DNA of 64,000 nt from Streptococcus suis (GTDB taxonomy: Bacteria; Bacillota; Bacilli; Lactobacillales; Streptococcaceae): NCBI GenBank assembly GCA_029593505.1, contig JAKTNI010000002.1, positions 1 to 64,000 of the forward strand, written 5' to 3'. Both the position numbers and the translations under genes were made by a program. This document shows positions 20,202 through 28,264 of the stretch, in pieces (within the stretch, counting starts at the first letter, position 1; each line of letters begins with the position of its first letter). The notes under the pieces are model-generated. The model was not told where the DNA came from. It was given only the letters and a program-made list of their open reading frames with translations, and ran no database searches.

Positions 20202-21002
20202 TTACAGAATCATCTCATCATCTGTTAATTTTTCACCACTATTTTTATAAAAAAGTTCCATAAGATTTTGAACGGTTAAATTCTTCTTTTCTTCCCCTTC
20301 TACATCCACAACAATTTGTCCCCGATGCAACATAACCAAACGATTGCCGTATTGAATAGCATTTTCCATATTATGAGTAATCATTAATGCTGTCAATCGG
20401 TGATTGTTTATAATTTTCTGAGTTAGTTCCATCACCATATCACTTGTTTTAGGATCCAGTGCTGCTGTGTGTTCGTCTAATAGTAAGACTTTTGGTTTCA
20501 CCAACGAAGCCATCATTAAAGTCAGCGCCTGTCTTTGACCGCCTGATAAAAACTGAGTGTCAACCTTCATTCGATTTTCTAACCCAAGCCCCAATTCTTT
20601 CAATGCTTCTTTAAAAATAGCACGTTCGTTATCTTTTACACCCCAACTCAGACCACGTGAAAGACCGCGTCGATAGGCAATTGCCATATTTTCTTCAATT
20701 GTCAAACGCGAGGCTGTTCCCATTTTTGGATCTTGAAATACACGGCTGATATCTTTTGAACGTTTCGCAGCAGAAATCTGTTTGATTGACTGACCTTCCA
20801 GTAAAATATCACCAGAATCAATTGTCAATGCTCCAGCTAAAGAGTTCATAAATGTTGATTTACCAGCACCATTACCACCGATAATGGAGATAAAGTCACC
20901 TTCTTTTACTTCTAAACTTAATCCACGAAGCACATGATTTTCATTCACAGTTCCCACTTCAAAAGTTTTGTGAATCTTTTGGATTGATAAAATTGTACTC
21001 AT
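20202..21002 (-). CDS. ABC transporter ATPase (TrpXYZ-like)
   Basis: A 266-residue ABC ATPase of the type paired with COG2984 lipoproteins and COG4120 permeases. Walker [10 protein letters not shown] (about residues 42-50), signature LSGGQRQAL, and Walker [16 protein letters not shown] are intact. The permease stop is 9 bp upstream, so it is co-transcribed. The family in streptococci is usually predicted to carry tryptophan; here the leader peptide codons point to tyrosine/phenylalanine. Confidence 0.9.
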   Translation of the reverse strand: MSTILSIQKIHKTFEVGTVNENHVLRGLSLEVKEGDFISIIGGNGAGKSTFMNSLAGALTIDSGDILLEGQSIKQISAAKRSKDISRVFQDPKMGTASRLTIEENMAIAYRRGLSRGLSWGVKDNERAIFKEALKELGLGLENRMKVDTQFLSGGQRQALTLMMASLVKPKVLLLDEHTAALDPKTSDMVMELTQKIINNHRLTALMITHNMENAIQYGNRLVMLHRGQIVVDVEGEEKKNLTVQNLMELFYKNSGEKLTDDEMIL

Positions 21003-21011
21003 TATGTCCTC

Positions 21012-21905
21012 CTAAGCATTTCCATTTTGTACTGGACGGCGAATATTGAGTTTCTTCTGTAACTCTGGTACATACAAAACTGTTGCCAATAAAATCGCGG
21101 AGAAGAGTTTTACTAAATCGGCATCCATACCAGGAATTTGCAAGATAGCAAGGATGATTAATCGATAAATCACTGCACCCAGTACAACAGACAACAAACG
21201 TAAACCAAGACGTAAATTACGCAACATCACTTCTGCTATAATAACAGATGCCAAACCTATAACAATGGTACCTGTGCCAGAATTCAAGTCTGCATAACCA
21301 TTGTTTTGTGTCAGTAAAGCTCCACAAAGAGCAATTAGACCATTTGAAATCATGTAACCATATATTTTCATATTATCTACATTGATACCATTGGCTTCAC
21401 TCATAGGAATATTATCCCCTGTTGATCGGATTGCAAGACCAATTTGAGTATTCATCAACAGTGTTAATAAAGCAATAACAATGAGTACAAACACAACGCC
21501 AATCAATAAGACTGCATTTGTTTTTGTCAGACCAAATGCTTGTAATTGTGTTACTAACGTCTCTTGTTTGAGCAAAGCGACATTTGCTTTACCTAATATT
21601 TTTAAATTGATCGAATAAAGACCTGTTAGAGTAACAATCCCTGTCAGAAGAGCTGGAATTTTTAATTTTGTATGTAGAAGTCCAGAAATCAATCCTGCGC
21701 CCATACCAGCCAGAAAAGCCAAAAGAGTTGCCAATAACGGATTGACCCCATTTACAATACCTGTCGCACAAACTGCTGCACCAAGGGGGTATGCACCTTC
21801 TGCTGTCAAATCAGCAATATCTAAAATACGAAATGTCAAGTAAACACCAATTGCCATAACTGACCAAAGTAAGCCTTGCGAGACACTTGATAAAATAATA
21901 TCCAC
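21012..21905 (-). CDS. ABC transporter permease (TrpXYZ-like)
   Basis: A 297-residue integral membrane protein with about eight hydrophobic segments (for example LLATLLAFLAGMGAGLISGLL and AVLLIGVVFVLIVIALLTLL), of the branched-chain amino acid/COG4120 permease class. It lies between two binding proteins and the ATPase. Substrate not provable from sequence; aromatic amino acids are inferred from context. Confidence 0.9.
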   Translation of the reverse strand: MDIILSSVSQGLLWSVMAIGVYLTFRILDIADLTAEGAYPLGAAVCATGIVNGVNPLLATLLAFLAGMGAGLISGLLHTKLKIPALLTGIVTLTGLYSINLKILGKANVALLKQETLVTQLQAFGLTKTNAVLLIGVVFVLIVIALLTLLMNTQIGLAIRSTGDNIPMSEANGINVDNMKIYGYMISNGLIALCGALLTQNNGYADLNSGTGTIVIGLASVIIAEVMLRNLRLGLRLLSVVLGAVIYRLIILAILQIPGMDADLVKLFSAILLATVLYVPELQKKLNIRRPVQNGNA

Positions 21906-21951
21906 AATTTTCTCCTTTTAACATCATTTAGTAGTGAGTTATCTATTACTA

Positions 21952-22929
21952 TTATTCTGATACAGATAGCTTAGAAACATCAATTCCTAATTGTTTTGCC
22001 ATTTCTTCATTCACATGCAGACTAACTGTCTCTGGATACTCCACTGCAATATCTTGAATCTTAGCACCTTCAATAATTTTAATAGCCATTTTCGCTGTTT
22101 GGCGTCCAAGTGCTTCATAATTTGTACCATAGGTTAATAGACCACCCTCATCTACCATATCGGTTGATCCACCAATCACTGGAACCTTATACTGAATAGA
22201 CAATTCTCCAATCATACTCATCGTTGATGCAACTGTATTATCCGTTGGAACAAAGACAGCATCAACACCTTTCATTAAACTAGTCGCTGCATCTTGTGCT
22301 TCATTTGTCGAAGTGATACCCTTGACAACGACTTTGTATCCAGCTTTTTCTAGTAAATCTTTTGCTTGATCTACTTGTACTTCTGAGTTACGTTCACTCG
22401 TCGTATACAAAATTCCAACTGTTTTAGCATTTGGCACTGCTTGTCCCAATAACTCAACTTGTTTATCAATTGGAGCTTGATCAGATGTACCTGTTAATAG
22501 TCCTCCGGGCTTTTCAATTGTTTCTACTAAGTCAGCAGATAATGGATCTGTTACTGCTGTAAACAAAATTGGAGTCTTTGTTGATACAGTCGCTAAACTT
22601 TGTGCAGATGGAGTAGCAATTGCTAGTACAATATCATCGTTTTTAATCAATTGTTCTGAAATCGTTTGAAGATTAGCTTGGTCACCTTGTGCATTTTGAT
22701 AATCAAGAACTAATTTTTCTCCTTCTTTGTAACCATTTGCTTCCAATTCTGCGACAAATCCCTTACGCGCTGCAGTCAACGACTCGTGTTCCATATATTG
22801 TAGAACACCTACTTTTACCGTTTCAGATGAAGTTTTTTCAGACGTTCCTGATGAACAAGCTGCAAGAGTTGCCATACTCAGTGCCATCAATGACATCATA
22901 CCCAATTTTTTTATTTTACTATAATACAT
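21952..22929 (-). CDS. ABC substrate-binding lipoprotein, copy 2
   Basis: A 325-residue lipoprotein (signal peptide with lipobox LAAC, Cys about residue 25). The COG2984/TrpX-type signatures VGVLQYMEHESLTAARKG, DYQNAQGDQANLQTI and AIATPSAQ are present. It is clearly paralogous to the gene just upstream (both share QNAQGDQANLQT and PTDNTVAST), so a tandem duplication has occurred. It has its own AAAGGAG site. Confidence 0.9.
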   Translation of the reverse strand: MYYSKIKKLGMMSLMALSMATLAACSSGTSEKTSSETVKVGVLQYMEHESLTAARKGFVAELEANGYKEGEKLVLDYQNAQGDQANLQTISEQLIKNDDIVLAIATPSAQSLATVSTKTPILFTAVTDPLSADLVETIEKPGGLLTGTSDQAPIDKQVELLGQAVPNAKTVGILYTTSERNSEVQVDQAKDLLEKAGYKVVVKGITSTNEAQDAATSLMKGVDAVFVPTDNTVASTMSMIGELSIQYKVPVIGGSTDMVDEGGLLTYGTNYEALGRQTAKMAIKIIEGAKIQDIAVEYPETVSLHVNEEMAKQLGIDVSKLSVSE

Positions 22930-22949
22930 ATCATTCTCCTTTGTGTTAC

Positions 22950-23909
22950 TTATTTCTCTAAGTCTTTAATAACTTGTGGATCAATTCCTAAAACTTTGGC
23001 CATTTCTTCATTTACCACAATAGCAGCTGAATTAGGTTTTTGAACAGACAACTTAGCTGTTTTTTCTCCATTTAGGATCTTTACAGCAAGTTCACCAGCT
23101 TGCACACCGATTGCTTTATAATCTACACCATAAGTAAATAGAGCAGCATCAATTACAGCGGCATCACTTCCCATCGATGGAACCTTTGCTTGCTTCAATA
23201 CATCACCAATAGTAGAAGCTGTTGAAGCAACTGTATTATCAGTTGGAAGGTAGATAGCATCTACTTTTCCTGCTAAAGAAGTCATTGTCTGCTGTACATC
23301 ATTCGTTGAAGTTACTGTAGCCACTTCCACTTTCACTCCTTTTGCTTCTAAAGCTTTCTGAGCTTGTTTGGCTTGAACTGCTGAATTGACTTCACTAGAA
23401 TTATAAAATATACCAATAACTTTTGCTGTAGGTACAACCTTGACGAGCATATCAATTTGTCCGTCAACATCTGTTGCATCAATTGATCCTGTCATCGTTC
23501 CACCCGGTACTTCTAAAATCTCAACTAAACCAGCTTCTACAGGATCTGTTACTGCTGTAAAAACAGATGGCGTATCACTATCAGCATTCAACATAGCCTG
23601 TGCAGCAGGAGTGGCAATCGCAAAGTTCAGATCATTTTTACCAGCTAATTTTTCAACCATTGTTTGCAAGTTCGCTTGATCTCCTTGTGCATTTTGCAAA
23701 TCAATCGTTAGATTATCTCCCTCTTTGAAGCCACCTTCTTCAAGTGCCTCAACAAATCCCTCACGTGCTGAAGTCAAGGCTTCGTGTTCTGCATATTGGA
23801 TAATTCCAACTTTGACCGAAGTTGAACTAGACTTCTCTGAATTGCATGCTACAAGCGTTATTGCTGATAACAAAGCAACTGAGCTTAAAATAATTTTTTT
23901 AAATCCCAT
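22950..23909 (-). CDS. ABC substrate-binding lipoprotein, copy 1
   Basis: A 319-residue lipoprotein with lipobox LVAC (Cys about residue 22), of the same family as its downstream neighbour: VGIIQYAEHEALTSAREG, DLQNAQGDQANLQTM, PTDNTVAST. It is the first structural gene after the attenuator leader, with AAGGAG before the ATG. As first gene of the unit it is expected to respond fully to the leader. Confidence 0.9.
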   Translation of the reverse strand: MGFKKIILSSVALLSAITLVACNSEKSSSTSVKVGIIQYAEHEALTSAREGFVEALEEGGFKEGDNLTIDLQNAQGDQANLQTMVEKLAGKNDLNFAIATPAAQAMLNADSDTPSVFTAVTDPVEAGLVEILEVPGGTMTGSIDATDVDGQIDMLVKVVPTAKVIGIFYNSSEVNSAVQAKQAQKALEAKGVKVEVATVTSTNDVQQTMTSLAGKVDAIYLPTDNTVASTASTIGDVLKQAKVPSMGSDAAVIDAALFTYGVDYKAIGVQAGELAVKILNGEKTAKLSVQKPNSAAIVVNEEMAKVLGIDPQVIKDLEK

Positions 23910-23951
23910 GATTTTCTCCTTTTTATTACATCATTATTAACAAATGGAAAA

Positions 23952-23981
23952 GGACCGCCTAGACTATACACTAAACGGTCC
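23952..23981 (-). terminator. Attenuator terminator of the transporter-aro unit
   Basis: On the minus strand GGACCGTTTAG (23981-23971), loop TGTATAGT, CTAGGCGGTCC (23962-23952), then four Us. The stem is 11 bp with two G-U pairs. It stands about 43 nt before the first structural gene, so it ends transcripts early rather than closing an upstream gene. Confidence 0.85.
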
Positions 23982-24132
23982 CTATATTCCAACTGTATTA
24001 TAAAAACAGATTGAATACTTCGTGCCATTTAGATGTATCATCTATGAGGCACATGTCAAAATAACTACAGCCACATAGATACAAACTTTACGTTCCCGTG
24101 TTTGCATCCATGTTCTACCATGTCTACAAACA

Positions 24133-24195
24133 CTATCTAAAATAGCTGTAAAAATAAGTATGAGTGGCTACTTGCTTTTGACACTTTTGTAACAT
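24133..24195 (-). CDS. Leader peptide rich in Tyr and Phe
   Basis: A 20-codon ORF, MLQKCQKQVATHTYFYSYFR, with GAAAGGA 8 nt before the ATG. Five of the six codons 14-19 are Tyr or Phe; no Trp codon is present. The stop codon touches the first arm of the RNA relay. It sits directly after a strong promoter and before a terminator, as attenuation leader peptides do. The peptide itself probably has no function. Confidence 0.8.
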   Translation of the reverse strand: MLQKCQKQVATHTYFYSYFR

Positions 24196-24227
24196 ATCCG
24201 TTTTCCTTTCGTTTCTAATTTTTATCT

Positions 24228-24256
24228 ATGATAACTGTTTTTACTCAATTTGTCAA
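24228..24256 (-). promoter_or_regulatory. Promoter of the transporter-aro unit
   Basis: TTGACA (24256-24251), 17-bp spacer, TATCAT (24233-24228) on the minus strand. The predicted start is near 24221, about 26 nt before the leader peptide ATG. Confidence 0.85.
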
Positions 24257-24333
24257 TAGAAAAGTTGAATAAATTTTCAGATTTTTTAATTATTTTATTC
24301 TATTTACTATAAAATTTCACAGCATGGTAAAAA

Positions 24334-24362
24334 AATAAACTGAAATACAATTTCAGTTTATT
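24334..24362 (-). terminator. Terminator after lacD
   Basis: AATAAACTGAAA-tacaa-TTTCAGTTTATT, with a U run on the minus strand, ending 22 bp past lacD. It insulates the aro leader promoter from lacD transcription. Confidence 0.85.
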
Positions 24363-24383
24363 TTAATGTCATTAATAATGAAA

Positions 24384-25385
24384 CTACTTCACTTCTACTT
24401 TTTCTGTCCAAGGGCGTGCAGTTTCAGCTAATACAGCATTTAATTCTTCCATATTTTGTCGACCTTGATCAGCCAACCAAGCCTTAGCAGCCTCTTCACC
24501 TTGACTTGCAAAAATAGCTACTGCATCTTTCCAAGTTGCACGACCGCAAAGAACTCCATTAAAGTCAGAACCAGCTTCTTTAGCAAAAACCAAAGTTTCT
24601 TGGAAAAGTTTTGCAGAAACACCAGCACTCAAATAGATATAAGGTAAGTGAGTACTTTCTGATTGTTGCTTAAAGAAAGCTTTAGCTTCCTCAACTGTAT
24701 AAACAGGCTCTTCATTCGTGTAGCCTTCAACGAAATTCATGTTAACTGGCACTTCTACCTTAAGAACATCTGCATTGTAACGTGGTTTGCTAAATTCACG
24801 CATCGCTCCATTTACCTTATGAGGTTTAAGAGCAGCATACTCACGAGAAGTAACATCCATGTCACTTGCATCATATGTCAAAATTTCGACAAAATATGGA
24901 ATCTCTTCAGCTAGACACTCGCTACCAATACGTTCTACCCATGCATGCTTGATATCATTGATTTCTGGCTTATCATCTACATCATAATAGAGCAAAATTT
25001 TAACTGCATCTGCACCTAATTCCTTGATTCGTTTGGCAGACCAATTTGGCAGAAGATCTGGCAAACGTCCCGGTGTAGAGGCATCATAGCCTGTTTTCTC
25101 ATAAGCTGCAATAAATCCACAATCAACATGACGAAGTTCCGATGCAGGAACACCATATTCAGCATCCAACAGAATCGAACTCGCATAAGGTGTTAAATCG
25201 CTTGAAACCACTTTTTTGAAGTCAATGAGAATATCATCTCCAAACTCACCACCACCTGCTGCTGCAGCTAGTAAGCGTTTCAACGCACCACGTTGGTCAA
25301 TTGCTAAAGCTGCAATCACCTTATCACCATTTGACAAGCGTGTCATATGTTCGAACTTAGCTTGAGAAAGCTGTAATTTTGTCAT
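24384..25385 (-). CDS. lacD: Tagatose 1,6-bisphosphate aldolase
   Basis: A 333-residue class I aldolase of the LacD family, cleaving tagatose 1,6-bisphosphate to triose phosphates; streptococcal enzymes also accept fructose 1,6-bisphosphate. Family marks are AALAIDQRGALKR (about residues 26-38), the Schiff-base Lys region DAVKILLYYD, and YIYLSAGVSAKLF. No other lac genes are present, so it is a solitary copy; in streptococci such copies can have regulatory rather than lactose roles. Ribosome binding site AGGAGG; downstream of nagA by 94 bp. Confidence 0.9.
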   Translation of the reverse strand: MTKLQLSQAKFEHMTRLSNGDKVIAALAIDQRGALKRLLAAAAGGGEFGDDILIDFKKVVSSDLTPYASSILLDAEYGVPASELRHVDCGFIAAYEKTGYDASTPGRLPDLLPNWSAKRIKELGADAVKILLYYDVDDKPEINDIKHAWVERIGSECLAEEIPYFVEILTYDASDMDVTSREYAALKPHKVNGAMREFSKPRYNADVLKVEVPVNMNFVEGYTNEEPVYTVEEAKAFFKQQSESTHLPYIYLSAGVSAKLFQETLVFAKEAGSDFNGVLCGRATWKDAVAIFASQGEEAAKAWLADQGRQNMEELNAVLAETARPWTEKVEVK

Positions 25386-25478
25386 TAGAATCCTCCTAAT
25401 AAAATCTAGAATAGTATTTGCAAGTTTTTAACTATCTACAGTTTAGTAAATAAAACCATGCTTTCTAATAGCGTAACA

Positions 25479-26624
25479 TTAACCAAATCGTTTTATACCA
25501 TCAAGGTAAGTTGCTTGCAATTTCCCTTGATCATCCACTACAATAAAATCTGCTGCACGCCCCTCCGCAATTTTCCCGCATACATGGTCAATCTTCACAG
25601 AACGAGCTGGCGCCAATGAGGCCATTCTAAGAGCATCTGGCAAACTCACTAAACCCCATTTCACAACATTTTGAACTGCCTCAATTAATTTCAAAATAGA
25701 ACCGGCTAAACTGCCATTATCTTTCAATCGAGCAGCTCCATCTTTTACAAGAACTTCAAATTCACCAAGACGTGATTCTCCGTCTCCTAATCCTCCTGCA
25801 CGCATACAGTCAGTAATAAGAACTGTTTCCTTAGCTCCGCGTGCCCTAACTACAATCTCTGCTGCTGCAGGATGGACATGGTGGCCATCACAAATCATTT
25901 CAGCATAAACATCTTGCAAATTTAATGCGGCACCGACCATACCCGGTTCACGATGATGCAAACCACTCATTCCATTGTACACATGAACAAAAATAGTTGC
26001 ACCTGCCTCTACTGCAGTAGTAGCTTGGTCATAGGTTGCATCGCTATGAGCGAGTGCTGTCCGAATATCTTTACTATTAGCAAACTCTATAAATTCTCGA
26101 ACACCTTCTCTTTCCGGAGCAATCGCAATCTTGTTTACCAAACCTTTCGATAAACTATGCCACTTCTCCAATTTTTCAATAGACGGATCACTCATATACT
26201 TAGGATTCTGAGCACCCTTGTATTTTTCGGTAAAAAATGGACCCTCTAAAAAAATTCCTTGAATCTTAGCACCAGTTTCTTGTCCTGCATGTTGACCAAG
26301 AGTTTCACAAACAGCATCCAAGTTCTCTGTAGAATCTGTCAGTGTCGTAGGCAACCATGAAGTAACACCACAAGAGAGAAGTTCCTCTGAAATAACTTTT
26401 ATGCCTTCAAAATCATTGTCCATTACATCATGAGAAGCATAGCCATGAATATGAGTATCAACTAATCCCGGAGCTATATGAAAATCGGAATAATCAACAA
26501 TATCTCCATCTGGTTTTTCAGTCAAGATACGACCAAATTTACCACTATCTGTAATCTCTAAATAAGCTGCCTCTACTTCGTTATCAGGTAAAACGATAGA
26601 CTTTGCTTTAATAAATAATGTCAT
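25479..26624 (-). CDS. nagA: N-acetylglucosamine-6-phosphate deacetylase
   Basis: A 381-residue amidohydrolase that removes acetate from GlcNAc-6-phosphate. Metal and substrate motifs: GLVDTHIHGYASHDVMD (residues about 53-69), LEGPF, ALAHSDATYDQ, HVYNGMSGLHHREPG and the catalytic Asp in LITDCMRAGG. It has its own promoter and a palindrome that could bind a GntR-type NagR repressor. Confidence 0.94.
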   Translation of the reverse strand: MTLFIKAKSIVLPDNEVEAAYLEITDSGKFGRILTEKPDGDIVDYSDFHIAPGLVDTHIHGYASHDVMDNDFEGIKVISEELLSCGVTSWLPTTLTDSTENLDAVCETLGQHAGQETGAKIQGIFLEGPFFTEKYKGAQNPKYMSDPSIEKLEKWHSLSKGLVNKIAIAPEREGVREFIEFANSKDIRTALAHSDATYDQATTAVEAGATIFVHVYNGMSGLHHREPGMVGAALNLQDVYAEMICDGHHVHPAAAEIVVRARGAKETVLITDCMRAGGLGDGESRLGEFEVLVKDGAARLKDNGSLAGSILKLIEAVQNVVKWGLVSLPDALRMASLAPARSVKIDHVCGKIAEGRAADFIVVDDQGKLQATYLDGIKRFG

Positions 26625-26657
26625 AACATCTCCTTAATTGATATAAGAACTGCAAAC

Positions 26658-26669
26658 TGGTTATAACCA
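26658..26669. promoter_or_regulatory. Palindrome in the nagA leader, possible NagR operator
   Basis: TGGTTATAACCA is a perfect 12-bp palindrome just downstream of the predicted nagA transcription start; an adjacent minus-strand TTGGTATA gives a further half site. The pattern resembles the TTGGTATAnACCAA-type sites of GntR-family amino-sugar regulators. Binding is not shown. Confidence 0.4.
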
Positions 26670-26681
26670 TATACCAACTAT

Positions 26682-26710
26682 ATTGTAGACCTAATAAAAT
26701 AAATTGTCAA
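26682..26710 (-). promoter_or_regulatory. nagA promoter
   Basis: TTGACA (26710-26705), 17-bp spacer, TACAAT (26687-26682) on the minus strand. Confidence 0.8.
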
Positions 26711-26803
26711 GCAAGGACCGTAACAAATAGGACCATTCGTCATCTCTACAAAATATGAGCAACTTATTAAATCTACCGTGATAAAACAAGTATTCAGCTA
26801 TTT

Positions 26804-27142
26804 TTACAATAGATCATTTAGGGGTTTGAAAATAATGCGTTCCAAATCAGCTATATACACACTCAACTGTTGCTGTTTGTTAAAATATTCCGATAAGAGT
26901 GAATGCGTTTGAATTTTCTTATTAAGGTCCATTAAACGTGTTTGATCATCTTCTGTTGGAACTTCGCCAGTCTGTAATTTACTTTGAATACTCTTTTGGA
27001 AAGAAGCATAGTCCTCTAAAATTTTCTTAGCTTCTAAATCATTATCAACTGAAACCTTCGCAGCCTCTACAGCTTTATACTCCGGTAAGTTTCGAATAGC
27101 TCGTTCCAACTCATTTGCGATATCATAAATATTGGTTGACAT
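26804..27142 (-). CDS. YlbF/YmcA family protein
   Basis: A 112-residue helical protein (MSTNIYDIANELERAIRN start; conserved helices with YASFQKSIQSKLQ). In Bacillus, YlbF, YmcA and YaaT form an iron-sulfur-bearing complex that affects RNase Y processing and competence; the streptococcal member's task is unknown. It lies 11 bp after tyrA, in the same place as the homologous gene of the pneumococcal aro cluster. AGGAGG site present. Confidence 0.8.
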   Translation of the reverse strand: MSTNIYDIANELERAIRNLPEYKAVEAAKVSVDNDLEAKKILEDYASFQKSIQSKLQTGEVPTEDDQTRLMDLNKKIQTHSLLSEYFNKQQQLSVYIADLERIIFKPLNDLL

Positions 27143-27153
27143 AAGTTTTCCTC

Positions 27154-28257
27154 CTAATCCAAGTAAATTTGGTAGCTTGTTTGTTTCTTCAAACGGTTTG
27201 CAGCTTCATCCAAATTTTCCTTATTTTTAAACGTAATTTGTAGTATCCCATGTATATCCTCACGGTTTTCTTCATTGATGCGAATATTTACGATAGAAAT
27301 GCCACGTAATATTTCCAATACGTTTAAAACCGTGTCTTCTTCATCGGGAACATTGATAAATAAATCATAAAACGAATCTACACCAGCTCTCTTATGAATT
27401 TCCATCACCTTTCGAATTTGTCGACCTTGATCAAAAAATTGCCAGATTTCCTCTTCTTTTCTTGCTTTCAATAAAGCTACTATATTCGTTAAACGAGTTT
27501 GAAAATCATCTATTCGTTCAATAATAGCTTCTGGATTTGTCAGGAGAATGCTCGTCCACATATCCGGTTCACTTTCTGCAATTCTTGTCATATCCCTGAA
27601 GCCACCAGCTGCAAAATTATTTGTAAAAGGGTAGTCTGCAGCGTATTCTCCAGCTTGATGCATCAAACTAGATGCTAAAACATGAGGAAAATGAGAAACT
27701 TGACTAGTAATATAGTCATGTTCTTGAGGATTAACTTGGATAAAACGAGCATCTGTTCCTGATAATATATCCATCAATTTTGTTGCCGTATCTGACTTCG
27801 TTAAAGAGCAAGGCGTTAAAATAAAATAGGCATTTTCAAACAAATGGACATTTGCTGCTCCAATACCAGACTTGTGACTACCAGCCATAGGATGTCCGCC
27901 AATAAAATCAAGTTTTTTAGGTGCCAGATATGTTTCAGCAGTAGCTACGATAGCTGTCTTAGTAGAACCCGTATCTGTAACTAAAACATGCTCCTTTAAC
28001 TCCATCTGACTCAACTCTTTGAGTAACAAAATGGATGTCTTAATAGGGACACAAAGAATAATAACATCAGCCATAACAGCGACATCTTCAAGTTCAGAAG
28101 ATACTTGATGTACTAAGTTTTGTTCTAGCGCAATCTGACAGGAAACAGCATTCGTGTCAAATCCCAAAAGATGATAACCTGGATGCTGTTTTCGAATACA
28201 TAAAGCCAAGGAAGCACCTATCAATCCCAAGCCGACAATCAAAATGTTTTTCGTCAT
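27154..28257 (-). CDS. tyrA: Prephenate dehydrogenase
   Basis: A 367-residue NAD-dependent enzyme making 4-hydroxyphenylpyruvate for tyrosine. The Rossmann motif GLGLIGASL is at residues 8-16; the catalytic His is in FIGGHPMAGSHKSG; QVSHFPH follows. A C-terminal ACT domain (about residues 298-367) suggests feedback by tyrosine. It lies 7 bp after aroC. Confidence 0.95.
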   Translation of the reverse strand: MTKNILIVGLGLIGASLALCIRKQHPGYHLLGFDTNAVSCQIALEQNLVHQVSSELEDVAVMADVIILCVPIKTSILLLKELSQMELKEHVLVTDTGSTKTAIVATAETYLAPKKLDFIGGHPMAGSHKSGIGAANVHLFENAYFILTPCSLTKSDTATKLMDILSGTDARFIQVNPQEHDYITSQVSHFPHVLASSLMHQAGEYAADYPFTNNFAAGGFRDMTRIAESEPDMWTSILLTNPEAIIERIDDFQTRLTNIVALLKARKEEEIWQFFDQGRQIRKVMEIHKRAGVDSFYDLFINVPDEEDTVLNVLEILRGISIVNIRINEENREDIHGILQITFKNKENLDEAANRLKKQTSYQIYLD

Positions 28258-28264
28258 TTTTCAC

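Larger units (their letters stand above)
23910..24221 (-). promoter_or_regulatory. Leader RNA with alternating pairings: Tyr/Phe attenuator
   Basis: About 310 nt from the predicted start to the first gene. Segments that exclude each other, in order: 1 GTGTTTG (24133-24127); 2 CAAACAC (24104-24098); 3 GTTTGTATCTATG (24086-24074); 4 CATAGATGATAC (24046-24035); 5 CTAAATGG (24032-24025); 6 CCGTTTAG (23978-23971); 7 CTAGGCGG. Pairs 1:2, 3:4 and 5:6 free segment 7 and read through; pairs 2:3, 4:5 (the hairpin 24052-24022 with TAGATG-ata-CATCTA) and 6:7 terminate. A ribosome finishing the leader peptide covers segment 1; one stalled at the first Tyr codons does not. No T-box sequence was found. Confidence 0.75.

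Noticed and set aside
24087..24110. Second mini-ORF in the same leader (ATGGATGCAAACACGG...)
   Set aside because: No ribosome binding site, only seven codons, and it lies inside the pairing segments.
23941..24221. T-box riboswitch upstream of the aromatic transporter
   Set aside because: No AGGGTGGnACCGCG-like core or specifier stem was found; AGGGACCG occurs only as part of the terminator stem. A leader peptide fits better.
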